Shown here: positions 16,976 through 24,970 of the stretch, in pieces
Layout of the letters: the number at the start of each line of letters is the position of its first letter
Numbering within the stretch: position 1 is the first letter of the stretch
Assembly: GCA_051880395.1 (NCBI GenBank)
Contig: JBJENW010000254.1
Span: 1 to 50,131 of the forward strand
Source of the DNA: JBJENW01 sp051880395
Lineage (GTDB): Bacteria > Bacillota > Clostridia > Lachnospirales > Lachnospiraceae
Length of the DNA: 50,131 nt
Direction of reading: 5' to 3'
The notes under the pieces: model-generated
Seen by the model: only the letters and a program-made list of their open reading frames with translations
Told to the model about the DNA's origin: nothing
Databases searched by the model: none
Translations under genes and position numbers: made by a program

Positions 16976-19510
16976 CTATTTTTTCATTTTTCCGTCATTT
17001 CCTGGAGTCAACCATTTTTTCAGTGTCTTATAGAGAATTTCTCTCTTTACCGGCTTTGACAGATGATCATCCATCCCTGCTTCTTTTGTACGCATCATAT
17101 CCTCTACAAATGCATCTGCTGTCATCGCAATGATCGGAATGGTTTTTGCGTCCGGTCTACTTAAATTTCGGATATCTTTTGTCGCTTCCAGCCCGTCTTT
17201 TTCCGGCATTCGGACATCCATCAATATCACATCATAATAATCTTTCGGAGAATCATCAAACATCTTGACCACTTCATTGCCATTTTTTGCATGCGATACG
17301 ATAATTCCAACCTTCTCTAATGTTTTTCGCGCCACTTCCATATTGATCATATTGTCTTCTGCAATTAAAAGCTTCTTTCCTGCCAGTTCTTCGTAAGTTT
17401 CTTCCTTCGGTTTCTCCTCCGGTTTCAGTGCCTGACGATACGGATACACGAATTTCACTGTAAAACAGGTTCCCTTATCCGGTTTACTATTTACCGTGAT
17501 CGTACCTTTCATCGCATCTACGATTTTTTTCACGATAGCAAGACCAAGTCCTGTTCCCTGCACACTGTTGCTATATCGGTTTCTCTCCTGCTCAAACGGT
17601 TGGAACATTCTGGATAAAAATTCTTCACTCATACCACATCCGTTATCTCGTATCTGAATCGTCTCATGTACCATACCGGTCGACTCCTCTTTCTTTCGAT
17701 CTAGTAGAAATTCTACCTTCCCGCCTTTTCCGGTAAATTTTACCGCGTTATTCAACAAATTCATCAAAATCTGCTGGTAACGCATTTTGTCCATATGATA
17801 CTCATATTCCGCCAGTTCCTTAAAGTTGTTCGGATAACAGAAAATCACACCTTTTTTCTCTGCCAACGGCTGAATCTGATCAATGGTAGACTGAATCACA
17901 TCTCCGCCTCTGACCCATTCTGGATTTAACTCCATTTTTCCACTTTCGATTCGACTGATATCCAAAATATCATTGATCAAACTGAGCAGATACTCTGCGG
18001 AGCTACTGATTTTTCCAAAGTATTCTTTGCAGACCGAAAGTTCTTTCTCCTCTGCCCCCAGATTCGACATTCCTGTAATCGCATTCATTGGTGTTCGAAT
18101 CTCATGACTCATACGGGAAAGGAATTCACTTTTTGCCACACTTGCCTGATTTGCGGCTTCCAATGCTTCCTGCAGCCGTTTTTTCTGCTGTTGTTCTTTT
18201 TCATAAATTTCTGTTACATCCGAACGCACAAATACAATGGCTGCTTTTGATTCATCCAGATAAAAGATCCGGCTTTTTTTCCAGAGAATTTTTCCATCTT
18301 CGCCATACATCCGATACATGACAGAATCTGCACCACTATTCTTCAACTTTTCCTGAATCACCTGAATATCAAACTGCTGTCTGCAATACTCTCTGTCCTC
18401 CTCACAGATTTCCGTCTCAATCCATTCGTTCATCTGTTCTGTATAATAATACGGCTCCTCCACGGTCTCCTGATCCTCACGCACATTTTTCTTTTCATGA
18501 CCGGTTTTGACATTTGTACTCATCCCGCTGTCCACTTCATAATAAGACATACAATCGATTTCCTCGTCCACCACGCAGCTTGTGACTAGTTGTCTCATTT
18601 TTTTCTTATGGATATGCTTTGTCGCAATAAATGCAACAATATCATTTGTCATTGGATGTGCGATCATATTTGCATAGACACCGACCCAGCGTATTTTGCC
18701 ATCTGGAAGAACACGCCTATAATCTTCTTCCATATTTTTTTTGCCACTCGCGTACATCTCGCGCATATGTTCAATATTAAAATTTTTCTGTAAAATTTCC
18801 CGATCTTCTGGTACCACATGCTCTTTTAACTGATTTAACACCTCCTGCATTGTCATACCATCTTCAAATTTTATATTATTATAAGGTGCCTGCTCATGCT
18901 GCATTAAACGCCCGGTATTCACATTTACCTTTAATTCTTCAAGCTCATCTTTTTCCAATGCTGCCAAATGGGCGCTTTCCTCATGAAACCGGCGTTCCAT
19001 ATTTTTCTGCTCCGTAATGTCAGTTGCAATACCAATTGCTTTCTTCGGAACATCATCTTCGCACTTTGTGATCGTATGTGTGAAACGTTTCCAGACATCT
19101 TTCTTTGTTTCCGGATCTACCAGTTCCACATCAAGAACCACCTTTTCACAACCACCTTCAAGTTGTTCTAACATATCGCGAAATGCCCGCTGCTGATATG
19201 GATTCATGATTTTCAGATCAAACCAACCCTGCGGCATATTCGTAAGAACCTGTGGCACATGCAGCTGTTTTTGTGCTTCCTTTGAAAAAATCATCTCTTT
19301 TTTTTCTAAGTCCAGATCCCAGCTGATCATATCGCTGCTGTTGATCGCAACGATCAGATTTTCATTTTCCACCTTCAGTTGTTTCATTCTCTGGTGAACT
19401 TTAATATGCCAAAATCCCCAGCCTAAAACAAATAAAATCAGTGCCGCCATTGCTATTCCATGTGCAACACTGATCGCCATACCTGTGCTCAGTAAAAGTA
19501 TCTGTGTCAT
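16976..19510 (-). CDS. Membrane-anchored hybrid histidine kinase with PAS domains and receiver
   Basis: 844 residues. One N-terminal membrane anchor (about 9-35) is followed by three PAS-like domains (about 45-165, 195-300 and 315-460, with FTHTITKCEDD, RVLPDGKIRWVGVYANM and MYRMYGEDGKILWKKSR). Next come HisKA with SRMSHEIRTPMNAITG (phospho-His near 489), an HATPase domain (NLLNNAVKF, DNGCGMSEEF, QGTGLGLAIVKKIVD) and a receiver (about 725-838, ILMDVRMPEKDGLEA). No separate output regulator is adjacent, so a phosphorelay to another protein is likely. GAGAGGAAAG precedes the ATG. It is monocistronic. Confidence 0.94.
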   Translation of the reverse strand: MTQILLLSTGMAISVAHGIAMAALILFVLGWGFWHIKVHQRMKQLKVENENLIVAINSSDMISWDLDLEKKEMIFSKEAQKQLHVPQVLTNMPQGWFDLKIMNPYQQRAFRDMLEQLEGGCEKVVLDVELVDPETKKDVWKRFTHTITKCEDDVPKKAIGIATDITEQKNMERRFHEESAHLAALEKDELEELKVNVNTGRLMQHEQAPYNNIKFEDGMTMQEVLNQLKEHVVPEDREILQKNFNIEHMREMYASGKKNMEEDYRRVLPDGKIRWVGVYANMIAHPMTNDIVAFIATKHIHKKKMRQLVTSCVVDEEIDCMSYYEVDSGMSTNVKTGHEKKNVREDQETVEEPYYYTEQMNEWIETEICEEDREYCRQQFDIQVIQEKLKNSGADSVMYRMYGEDGKILWKKSRIFYLDESKAAIVFVRSDVTEIYEKEQQQKKRLQEALEAANQASVAKSEFLSRMSHEIRTPMNAITGMSNLGAEEKELSVCKEYFGKISSSAEYLLSLINDILDISRIESGKMELNPEWVRGGDVIQSTIDQIQPLAEKKGVIFCYPNNFKELAEYEYHMDKMRYQQILMNLLNNAVKFTGKGGKVEFLLDRKKEESTGMVHETIQIRDNGCGMSEEFLSRMFQPFEQERNRYSNSVQGTGLGLAIVKKIVDAMKGTITVNSKPDKGTCFTVKFVYPYRQALKPEEKPKEETYEELAGKKLLIAEDNMINMEVARKTLEKVGIIVSHAKNGNEVVKMFDDSPKDYYDVILMDVRMPEKDGLEATKDIRNLSRPDAKTIPIIAMTADAFVEDMMRTKEAGMDDHLSKPVKREILYKTLKKWLTPGNDGKMKK

Positions 19511-19550
19511 CTTTCCTCTCCCTGCTAACTCAATTCTTTCTATCTACAAT

Positions 19551-19579
19551 ATAGTAATCCTTTCTACCCTTTTTTTCAA
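19551..19579 (-). promoter_or_regulatory. Promoter of the hybrid kinase gene
   Basis: On the minus strand TTGAAA (19579-19574), 17 bases, TACTAT (19556-19551), about 40 bases upstream of the ATG. Confidence 0.55.
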
Positions 19580-19638
19580 GCAAGAAAAAAGTTTTTCTGT
19601 TTTTTTCAATATAACATTCCTGTTCGCACCTTAAAAAC

Positions 19639-19661
19639 CCCCTTGGCGTATGCCAAAGGGG
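19639..19661 (-). terminator. Terminator of hpf
   Basis: CCCCTTTGGC and GCCAAGGGGG form a GC-rich stem with a four-base loop, followed by TTTTTAAG on the minus strand, 26 bases past the hpf stop. Confidence 0.88.
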
Positions 19662-19686
19662 CTTATAAAATTGCTATTTTGATTTT

Positions 19687-20214
19687 TTAGCATTCCGGTT
19701 CGATCAGACCGTATGTATTCGCTTTTCTCTTGTAGACAACATTTACTTCCTCAGTTTCTGCATTGCGGAATACAAAGAAATCATGTCCTAAGAGTTCCAT
19801 CTGTACGCAGGCATCTTCTGGATACATCGGTTTCATACCGAAACGTTTGGTACGAATAATCTTAATTTCATCGTCATCATCAACATCTTTCTCGATAAAC
19901 TCTTTCTTAAAGTTTGCTGCATTCTGCTGTTTCGCAACTAATTTATTCTTATATTTCTTGAGCTGTCTTTCGATAATCTCCTCTACCAGGTCGATGGATA
20001 CATACATATCGTTGCTTACCTGCTCGGAACGAATGATGTTTCCTTTTACCGGAATCGTTACCTCGATTTTCTGCCGTTCCTTTTCCACACTTAACGTTAC
20101 AAATACGTCTGTCTCGGGAGTGAAGTATTTCTCCAATTTTCCAAGCTTCTCTTCTACCGCTGCCCGTAAGCCGTCCGTAATTTCGATATTTCTTCCACTA
20201 ATCGTGATGCGCAT
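19687..20214 (-). CDS. hpf: Ribosome hibernation promoting factor, long form
   Basis: Binds the small subunit at the tRNA/mRNA site and joins 70S ribosomes into inactive 100S dimers in slow growth. 175 residues: the N-terminal YfiA/RaiA domain (about 1-100, MRITISGRNIEITDGLR and KLEKYF), a linker, then the C-terminal dimerisation domain (about 115-172, IIRTKRFGMKPMYPEDA, MELLGHDFFVFRNAETEEVNVVYKRK and YGLIEPE). Length and the second domain make it the long form. I place the start at ATG 20214, with GGAG nine bases upstream; a TTG at 20223 is in frame but abuts the Shine-Dalgarno. It is monocistronic. Confidence 0.96.
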   Translation of the reverse strand: MRITISGRNIEITDGLRAAVEEKLGKLEKYFTPETDVFVTLSVEKERQKIEVTIPVKGNIIRSEQVSNDMYVSIDLVEEIIERQLKKYKNKLVAKQQNAANFKKEFIEKDVDDDDEIKIIRTKRFGMKPMYPEDACVQMELLGHDFFVFRNAETEEVNVVYKRKANTYGLIEPEC

Positions 20215-20360
20215 GATGCCCAACTCCTTTGCTTCTATATTTGATACAGACTTATATCATAGTCTTATTATACCATATTTTTGCAGTTAGGCAAGTAATT
20301 TTCGACAATTTTTCCAATTTTCGCACAACATAAAGCTATATTTTTGCAAAATGGAAATCT

Positions 20361-21269
20361 TTATTCAAACGGAATGACGGCACCTTTATACTTGTCGTTG
20401 ATAAACTGTTTGATCTCGTCTGATTTCAAAACATCTACGAGCGCTTTCACGCCCGGATTTTCTTCGTTTCCCTCTTTTACCGCAATAATATTTACATAGG
20501 TTTTTGCTGCTTCGGAATCTGCTTTTTCGTAAGCGAGTGCATCTTTCGATACGGAAAATCCTGCATCCAAGGCATAGTTTCCGTTTAAGACTACAAATGC
20601 ATTTTCCCCTGCCACACGTGCTACCTGTGCGGCTTCAAGTTCAACGATCTTCACATTTTTGGGATTTTCTGCGATATCCTGCACGGTCGCTTCAAGCCCT
20701 GCGCCATCTTTTAATTTTATGATACCGCTATCCTGTAATAATAAGAGCGCTCTTGCCTCGTTTGTAGTATCGTTTGGCACTGCGATGCTGTCGCCGTCTG
20801 CAAGATCGTCGAGCGATTTTTTCGTACCCGGATAAATGCCAAACGGTTCATAATGAATCTCTCCTACACTGACAAGATGGGTCCCTTTTTCTTTGTTATA
20901 GCTGTCTAAGTATGGCTGATGCTGGAAATAGTTTGCATCAAATTCACCGCTTTCTACGACTTCGTTTGGCTGTACATAATCGGAAAACTCGGTAACTTCC
21001 AGATCATAGCCTTTCGCTTCTAATGCTTTTTTTGCCTCCGCCAAAATCTCTGCGTGCGGCGTCGGGGAAGCTGCAATCTTGATGACCTGTGCCTCCTTCG
21101 GCTCTGTGCTGTCTGAAGTTTCCGCCGCGTCGCTGTCTTTTGCCTGTGTGGCGCTGCTTGTTGCTTCTGCCGGTTTATCTGTCGTTGTACTTGTCTGACT
21201 GCCACATCCTGTAAAAAGTCCTGTTGCCAAAATTCCTACACTTACCAATGATAAAATTTTTTTCTTCAT
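20361..21269 (-). CDS. metQ: Methionine ABC transporter substrate-binding lipoprotein MetQ
   Basis: Captures D/L-methionine outside the membrane for MetNI. 302 residues with a lipoprotein signal (MKKKILSLVSVGIL, lipobox LFTGC with Cys near 22) and a Thr/Ser/Ala-rich tether. The NlpA-type binding fold follows: IKIAASPTPHAEIL, GYDLEVTEFSDYVQPN, ANYFQHQPYLDSYN, GIYPGTKKSLDDL, AVPNDTTNEARALLLLQ and a C terminus KYKGAVIPF. It is the last gene of metN-metI-metQ, 20 bases after metI. No clear terminator follows before hpf. Confidence 0.95.
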   Translation of the reverse strand: MKKKILSLVSVGILATGLFTGCGSQTSTTTDKPAEATSSATQAKDSDAAETSDSTEPKEAQVIKIAASPTPHAEILAEAKKALEAKGYDLEVTEFSDYVQPNEVVESGEFDANYFQHQPYLDSYNKEKGTHLVSVGEIHYEPFGIYPGTKKSLDDLADGDSIAVPNDTTNEARALLLLQDSGIIKLKDGAGLEATVQDIAENPKNVKIVELEAAQVARVAGENAFVVLNGNYALDAGFSVSKDALAYEKADSEAAKTYVNIIAVKEGNEENPGVKALVDVLKSDEIKQFINDKYKGAVIPFE

Positions 21270-21289
21270 ACGAATCTCCTCTTTCTTTT

Positions 21290-21949
21290 TTATTTTCTTT
21301 TATCTAAGCGGGCAGCAATCCACATGCCCACCGACTGAAAAATCTGCACCAATACGATCAATAATATGACCGTTACGATCATAATTCCGGTCTGCCATCT
21401 ATAATATCCATACCGAACAGCGATGTCTCCAAGCCCGCCGCCACCAACGGTTCCCGCCATCGCAGAATACCCTAAAATCGTACCGACGGCAATCGTCGCT
21501 CCCGTGATCAGAGAGGTTCTGGCTTCCACCAATAGTACACGGCAAATGATACGTGTGTTGCTGGCTCCCATTGCTTTCGCAGCCTCGATCACACCTTTGT
21601 CTACTTCTTTGATGGAAGACTCTACCATTCGCCCGATGAACGGAATCGCAGCCACAACAAGTGGAATGATCGTCGCCGTCGAACCGGTACTTTTTCCGAT
21701 CAAAAACCGTGTAAACGGAATCAACAAAATCAATAAGATTAAAAACGGAATGCTTCGCACGATGTTTGCGATCACATCCAAAACTTTATACACCACCGCA
21801 TTTGGCTTTAGTCCCTCTTTGTCTGTCACAGCAAGCAAAACTCCCATCGGAAGTCCAAACAGATACCCAAATGCGGTGGAAACCAGTGTCATATATATGG
21901 TTTCCCAGATACCCTGCACGATCATCTGCGTCAATTCAGGCGTCCACAT
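21290..21949 (-). CDS. metI: Methionine ABC transporter permease MetI
   Basis: 219-residue inner-membrane permease of the methionine importer with about five membrane helices. The family's binding-protein-dependent transport signature, containing EAAKAMGASNTRIICRVLL, is at about 140-160, with AMAGTVGGGGLGDIAVRYGY after it. Neighbouring phrases (IWETIYMTLVSTAFGYLFG, SIPFLILLI) are typical of MetI. It starts within the last 14 bases of metN, so the two are translationally coupled. Confidence 0.95.
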   Translation of the reverse strand: MWTPELTQMIVQGIWETIYMTLVSTAFGYLFGLPMGVLLAVTDKEGLKPNAVVYKVLDVIANIVRSIPFLILLILLIPFTRFLIGKSTGSTATIIPLVVAAIPFIGRMVESSIKEVDKGVIEAAKAMGASNTRIICRVLLVEARTSLITGATIAVGTILGYSAMAGTVGGGGLGDIAVRYGYYRWQTGIMIVTVILLIVLVQIFQSVGMWIAARLDKRK

Positions 21950-22973
21950 CGGCTGTCACCTCCTCAATTTCTACCCCACAAGAGCGGATGTAGTCTTTCA
22001 TCGCTTCTTTCTGTTGACTGTCTTTCTTAAACGAGAGTAGCATCTCGCCTTTTGCGATCCCGGAGACATTTTTTGTCGCCGCTTTTAATACATTCACCGG
22101 TTCCCCAAAGGTCAAAACCAGATTGGATATCACTGGTTCAAATGCAGAGTTTTCCGAGAAAATGATACGAATGACTTCTCCATGCTGAATCCGTTTTTCT
22201 GTTTTTAACAGTCTCTCATCTGTCTCGGAACCAGCATCCTTTGTCAAAAGTTCCTTTGCGGTCTCCGATTTCGGATGTGTAAATACCTCTTCCACGCTGC
22301 CTGTCTCTACTACTTCTCCTGCACGCATAATAGCCACATGGGAACAGACTTCCCGCACCACTGCCATCTGATGGGTGATAATTACAATTGTAATTCCAAA
22401 TCTCTCATTAATCTCTTTTAGCAGTTGTAAAATGGATGATGTTGTCTGCGGATCCAATGCGCTCGTTGCCTCATCACAGAGCAGGATTTCCGGATCGGAT
22501 GCCAGTGCCCGCGCAATCGCTACACGCTGTTTCTGTCCACCGGATAGCTGAGCCGGATAGGCTTTTGCTTTCTCTGAAAGTCCGACTAATTCCAACAATT
22601 CTTTTGCCCTTTTATGTGCAGTCGATTTCTTTTGCCCTTTTATATAAAGCGGAAAACAAATATTTTCCAGTACACTTTTCTGCATAAGTAGGTTAAACTG
22701 TTGAAAGATCATACCGATCTTTTCGCGCTGTTTGCGTAATTCCCGTTCGGAAAGTGTATCCAGCGATCTTCCTTTGATCTTTACGCTGCCCTCTGTCGGT
22801 TTTTCCAGAAAGTTCATACATCGTACCAGCGTACTTTTCCCGGCACCGGACATGCCGATGATTCCATAAATATCTCCTGCCTCAACGGAGAGACTTACCT
22901 GTTTCAGTGCCTCTACAGTCCCATCTTTTGTCTTAAATGTCTTCGACACTTTCTCTAGTTCAATCTCTGACAC
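21936..22973 (-). CDS. metN: Methionine ABC transporter ATP-binding protein MetN
   Basis: Energises methionine uptake. 345 residues: the ABC ATPase has Walker A GMSGAGKST (about 41-49), the Q-loop in FQQFNLL, the signature LSGGQKQR (about 142-149) and Walker B ILLCDEATSALD. The C-terminal NIL domain (about 265-340), which senses methionine and inhibits transport, is present. The start is GTG at 22973 with GGAGAAGG upstream. It is the first gene of metNIQ, behind a strong promoter. No S-box (SAM riboswitch) lies in the short leader, so control is probably by a repressor or activator protein. Confidence 0.96.
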   Translation of the reverse strand: MSEIELEKVSKTFKTKDGTVEALKQVSLSVEAGDIYGIIGMSGAGKSTLVRCMNFLEKPTEGSVKIKGRSLDTLSERELRKQREKIGMIFQQFNLLMQKSVLENICFPLYIKGQKKSTAHKRAKELLELVGLSEKAKAYPAQLSGGQKQRVAIARALASDPEILLCDEATSALDPQTTSSILQLLKEINERFGITIVIITHQMAVVREVCSHVAIMRAGEVVETGSVEEVFTHPKSETAKELLTKDAGSETDERLLKTEKRIQHGEVIRIIFSENSAFEPVISNLVLTFGEPVNVLKAATKNVSGIAKGEMLLSFKKDSQQKEAMKDYIRSCGVEIEEVTADVDA

Positions 22974-23033
22974 GCCTTCTCCTTTCCATTCCTTTTGCCG
23001 GAATTTTCCTTTTCATATTTTTTCTGTAGGAAT

Positions 23034-23062
23034 ACTATAAAATATTCTTCTAAAAATGTCAA
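23034..23062 (-). promoter_or_regulatory. Strong promoter of metNIQ with overlapping dyad
   Basis: On the minus strand TTGACA, a 17-base spacer and TATAGT. GAATATTTTATAGTATTC across the -10 box is an imperfect dyad that could bind a regulator, possibly the LysR protein encoded at 26243-27151. The leader is about 55 bases, too short for a SAM riboswitch. Confidence 0.75.
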
Positions 23063-23160
23063 GCTTTTTTTACTCCTTATATGAGCGTAAGTCTTGCGAA
23101 CGTTACCTTATTGACCACCCGAAACATGATCGGCTCCACCACTCTTTGAAAAAGAGTGAC

Positions 23161-23558
23161 GCGAAGAATATCTCAACCTTGGATTTCTGTGCGGACGTTT
23201 CCGAAATTCGACTGGATGGGCAAGGCGGGGCGGTTGTTCCCAGAAGGGCTAGACAGAAATGAAGTCGAGTTTGGGTGGGCAAATCTTCGATGCTTTATTT
23301 TTGCAGTTTTCCGAATGTCGTACAAACTGCACGCAGGTGTATGTGGGAGAAAGACTCAAAAGCAGACTCTTTCTCCCACATACACCTGCGCACAGTTTGT
23401 ACGCCTCTCGGCAAAACAGCAAAGGCATCGAAGATTCACCCACCCAAGCTCACTAACATTTCTGTCAAAGCCCTTCTGGAAACAACCGCCCCGCCTTACC
23501 CATCCAGTCGAATTTCGGAAACTGTGTATTGGAAACGATAGGTTGGGATATTTTTCGC
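23161..23558 (+). repeat. Long hairpin element, copy C (best-defined ends)
   Basis: A 398-bp element bounded by GCGAAGAATATCTCAACC (23161-23178) and its inverted match GGTTGGGATATTTTTCGC (23541-23558). Inside is a stem from 23197 to 23522 with two mismatches in the outer 50 bp, and the tip near 23356-23362. It contains the same core as A and B (AGACAGAAATGAAGTCGAG on one arm, CTCACTAACATTTCTGTC on the other). The stretch 23075-23160 beside it contains a small hairpin (CACTCTTTGAAAAAGAGTG) and nothing else recognised. Confidence 0.94.
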
Positions 23559-23708
23559 TTAGAAAAAGAAATTGCTGACTGAAACTTTTTTGGATGATGT
23601 AAAGATTTCCCATCTACAACAACTTTTACTCAAGAAAGATATGTATAATTGGTCCAAACATTGTTTTGAATATCCAAAAAAGTATAGGTTTCACTATTCT
23701 TTCCCTTA

Positions 23709-23785
23709 GCGAAAAATATCTCAACCTATCGTTTCCTAGTACACAGTTTCTGGCATCCGGCGGAAACGTCCGCATAGGAAACCCC
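23709..23785 (-). repeat. Long hairpin element, copy D: stem-deleted remnant
   Basis: It carries the right-end sequence GCGAAAAATATCTCAACC (23709-23726), then CACAGTTTC. Only about 14 bases of one arm remain (TGGCATCCGGCG), followed by GGAAACGTCCGCATAGGAAA, the left-end motif. The 300-bp stem is missing. It faces copy C across about 150 gene-free bases, as B faces A. Confidence 0.85.
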
Positions 23786-23791
23786 TGCATT

Positions 23792-24970
23792 CTATGGTTG
23801 AATCACTTCTTTGATACGAGATAGTGCCTCCTCTACGATTGATCTTGGGCATGCCACATTGATTCGTTGGAAGCCTCTTCCGGCATCACCAAAGATTTTT
23901 CCACTGTCAAGCCATAATTTTGCTTCGTGGATGATCTTGTGTTCCAGTTCATCCACGCTCAGACCGGTATCTCTGAAATCAAGCCACATCAAATATGTTC
24001 CCTCCTGCTCAATGACTTTCACCCCCGGAATCTGCTCCTCTACATATTGTTTGGTAAAACTACGGTTTTCTCTCACATACTGAAGCATTGCCTTATACCA
24101 CTCTTCCCCGTAACGATACGCTGCCTCACATGCCACAAGTCCCATTACATTCAACTGACTGTATCCACTTGCATCGACCTGTTTGCGAAACGCTTTTTTC
24201 AGTTTTGGGTTTGAAATAAAAATATTTGAAATCTGAAGGCCTGCCAGATTAAATGTCTTGCTCGGAGCTGTACAGGTAATTGTAAAGTCTTTGTACTCTT
24301 CTTTTACATTTGCAAATACTTGATGTTTTCCCTCAAATACAAAATCCGCATGAATCTCATCACTGACTACGATCACTTGATGCTTCTGGCAAATATCTCC
24401 AATACGCGTCAATTCCTCCTTCGTCCAGACCCTTCCAACCGGATTGTGCGGATTACATAGGAAAAACAGCTTGATCTTTTCCTCAACGATTTTCTTTTCA
24501 AAATCTTCATAATCCATGTGATACCGTTTGTCTTCTCCATAAATCAGCGTATTTGTCACAATCTTTCTTCCATTATCTTCGATTACTTCTGAAAACGGAT
24601 AATAGACCGGCTGCTGAATGAGCACACTATCTCCCTTCTCTGTGAATGCTTTTACTGCCATTGCAAGTGCAAACACTACCCCTGGTGTTTTGATCAGCCA
24701 CCGCTCACAAACCTCCCAGTCATGGTGCGCTTTCATCCAATTACTCAATGCCTCAAAGTAGTCTTGCTGTACTTCACTATATCCATAAATTCCATGCTCG
24801 ACAACCTTATGTAAGGCTTCCTGCACATAAGAGGATGTTTTGAAATCCATATCTGCCACCCAAAGCGGCAGTACATCCTCTGGCATTCCTCTTCTGACCG
24901 CAAAATCATACTTCAGACAATTTGTATCTTTTCTATCTATGATGCTATCAAAATCCAAATTCTTTTCCAT
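23792..24970 (-). CDS. MalY/PatB family PLP-dependent C-S lyase (cystathionine beta-lyase type)
   Basis: 392-residue fold-type I PLP enzyme that cleaves C-S bonds of cystathionine or cysteine, giving homocysteine or sulfide plus pyruvate and ammonia. MalY/PatB hallmarks are present: LPLWVADMDFKTS near the start, GIYGYSE, QQPVYYPFSEVI, CNPHNPVGRVW, SDEIHADFVF and the PLP lysine in APSKTFNLAGLQ (near 236). The start shares TAATG with the upstream metabolism gene, so the two are coupled. With that partner it would complete transsulfuration. MalY-type proteins can also be regulators, but the genomic context favours an enzyme. Confidence 0.93.
   Translation of the reverse strand: MEKNLDFDSIIDRKDTNCLKYDFAVRRGMPEDVLPLWVADMDFKTSSYVQEALHKVVEHGIYGYSEVQQDYFEALSNWMKAHHDWEVCERWLIKTPGVVFALAMAVKAFTEKGDSVLIQQPVYYPFSEVIEDNGRKIVTNTLIYGEDKRYHMDYEDFEKKIVEEKIKLFFLCNPHNPVGRVWTKEELTRIGDICQKHQVIVVSDEIHADFVFEGKHQVFANVKEEYKDFTITCTAPSKTFNLAGLQISNIFISNPKLKKAFRKQVDASGYSQLNVMGLVACEAAYRYGEEWYKAMLQYVRENRSFTKQYVEEQIPGVKVIEQEGTYLMWLDFRDTGLSVDELEHKIIHEAKLWLDSGKIFGDAGRGFQRINVACPRSIVEEALSRIKEVIQP

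Noticed and set aside
19510..20361. raiA-motif non-coding RNA near hpf
   Set aside because: The gaps beside hpf are short and hold only a terminator and ordinary AT-rich sequence.
22974..23160. SAM riboswitch upstream of metN
   Set aside because: The strong promoter leaves only about 55 bases of leader, and no S-box core (such as the AGAGGTGGAGGGA element) is visible downstream of it.
23056..23613. ORFs over 23.06-23.61 kb, including one starting MSSFFYSLYERK
   Set aside because: No Shine-Dalgarno, runs into hairpin copy C, no recognised protein; treated as chance frames.
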